Source: Haematobacter massiliensis
GTDB lineage: Bacteria; Pseudomonadota; Alphaproteobacteria; Rhodobacterales; Rhodobacteraceae
Assembly (NCBI RefSeq): GCF_000740795.1
Contig: NZ_JGYG01000004.1
Coordinates: 1-64,000, forward strand
DNA length: 64,000 bases
Direction of reading: 5' to 3'
Shown here: positions 63,296 through 64,000 of the stretch, in pieces
How the letters are laid out: every line of letters starts with the position of its first letter
Numbering within the stretch: the first letter of the stretch is position 1
Program-made: the position numbers and the translations under genes
The notes under the pieces: generated by a model
Database searches by the model: none
What the model was told of the DNA's origin: nothing
Seen by the model: the letters and a program-made list of their open reading frames with translations, nothing else

Positions 63296-64000
63296 GCTCG
63301 CCCCCCAGATAGACATCGCGGACACGCGGATCGGCCATCACCTCGGCCGGCGTGCCATCGGCAAAGAGCGCGCCGTTGACCAGCACGGAGATCCGGTCGG
63401 CGAAGGAGAACACCAGGTCCATGTCATGCTCGATCAGCATGATGGACACGTCCTTCGGCAGCGCGGCCAGCGTGTCCAGCAGCTCCTGCCGCTCCGCCTC
63501 CGGCACGCCTGCGGCGGGTTCGTCGAGCAGCAGGACGCGGGGATTTCCGGCCAGCGCCACAGCGATCTCCAGCAGCCGCTGCTTGCCGTAGGGCAGGCTG
63601 CGCGTCTGGTGATCCATCACATCCGTCAGCCGGAAGCGTTCGCAAAGCTCCACGATCTCCGCCACGATGTCGCGCCGCGTGCCCAGCCCGCGCCAGAAAT
63701 CGCCGCCGCCGCCCATCCGCTCCGACACGGCAAGGCCGATGGATTCCACCGGCGTCATGGCGGGGAAAAGCTGGTTGATCTGGAAGGTCCGGCCCAGACC
63801 GCGCCGCGCGCGGTCCTGTTGCGACAGGCGGGTGACATCGGTGCCGTCGAGCAGCACCTGCCCCTCGTTCGCGGCCAGAACCCCGGTCAGCAGGTTGACG
63901 AAGGTGGTCTTGCCCGCGCCGTTCGGACCGATCAGCGCATGGCGCGCACCGTGGGCCAGCGTGAAGCTCACGTCATCGGTCGCCGTCAGCCCGCCGAAGC
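63288..64000 (-). CDS. Branched-chain amino acid type ABC ATPase, LivG (partial, runs off the right edge)
   Basis: At least 237 residues are visible. They show Walker A GPNGAGKTTFVNLLTG, LGRTFQINQLFPAMTPVESIGLAVSER typical of LivG, a degenerate signature LPYGKQRLLEIAVAL, Walker B VLLLDEPAAGVPEAE and MLIEHDMDLVFSFADRISVL. The reading frame continues to the edge as FGGLTATDDVSF, so the start codon lies outside the window. The permease and binding-protein genes of this importer presumably lie further right. Confidence 0.93.
   Translation of the reverse strand, partial: FGGLTATDDVSFTLAHGARHALIGPNGAGKTTFVNLLTGVLAANEGQVLLDGTDVTRLSQQDRARRGLGRTFQINQLFPAMTPVESIGLAVSERMGGGGDFWRGLGTRRDIVAEIVELCERFRLTDVMDHQTRSLPYGKQRLLEIAVALAGNPRVLLLDEPAAGVPEAERQELLDTLAALPKDVSIMLIEHDMDLVFSFADRISVLVNGALFADGTPAEVMADPRVRDVYLGGEHG

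Overview
The window is high-GC, densely coded DNA typical of an alphaproteobacterium. It most resembles an extrachromosomal replicon (large plasmid or chromid) of the Rhodobacteraceae. The main evidence is a replication and partition module at 44961-48733. This module has a short DnaA-like replication initiator transcribed away from a parA-parB pair, with iteron-like direct repeats and palindromes between and beyond them. No rRNA, tRNA, ribosomal protein or other core gene is seen. The load is accessory: seven complete ABC importers (one of them with a frameshifted ATPase gene) plus part of an eighth, oxidative and metal stress genes, iron acquisition, phosphorus scavenging and several small catabolic modules.

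Layout. 1-720 holds a badly decayed IS5-family transposase interrupted by an expanded 7-bp repeat. 1558-11504 is a GntR-controlled region: a flavin-reductase-like protein and its regulator face a Dpp-type peptide or heterocycle importer that carries two amidohydrolase genes inside the operon; the last ATPase gene is frameshifted at a run of nine G. 11508-17408 is an AfuABC/FbpABC-type importer with a histidine phosphatase and a metallo-beta-lactamase/beta-CASP hydrolase. Two well-formed Pho boxes lie in front of its two transcription units, so it is probably a phosphate-starvation organophosphate uptake system. A hybrid histidine kinase lies directly upstream. 20395-25278 holds an M24 peptidase, a divergent oxyR-katG pair and a small hydrophilic protein. 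25986-29523 is a copper operon (copA-cueR-His-rich cupin) with a recognisable CueR operator. 30326-37291 is a complete siderophore operon (TonB receptor, binding protein, two permeases, ATPase, siderophore-interacting protein). 37711-41588 holds ilvD and an exported phytase-like esterase. 41646-44885 is phnCDE.

The replication module follows (44961-48800), then a Tat-exported PhoX-like phosphatase and an aminotransferase (49598-52778). The right part (53419-64000) is all on the minus strand. It holds an SsuABC-type importer with a flavoprotein/4Fe-4S ferredoxin pair that resembles AprAB or fumarate reductase, then a full class I P450 system (P450, 2Fe-2S ferredoxin, ferredoxin reductase). The P450 system overlaps the end of a branched-chain amino acid type (Liv) ABC transporter that runs off the right edge.

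Overall logic: each uptake system travels with the enzymes that process its likely substrate. Three such pairings have no substrate I can name: Dpp plus amidohydrolases, Ssu plus flavoprotein/ferredoxin, and Liv plus P450. The Pho-boxed cluster is the best candidate for an undescribed but testable system. All regulatory sites were found by eye.
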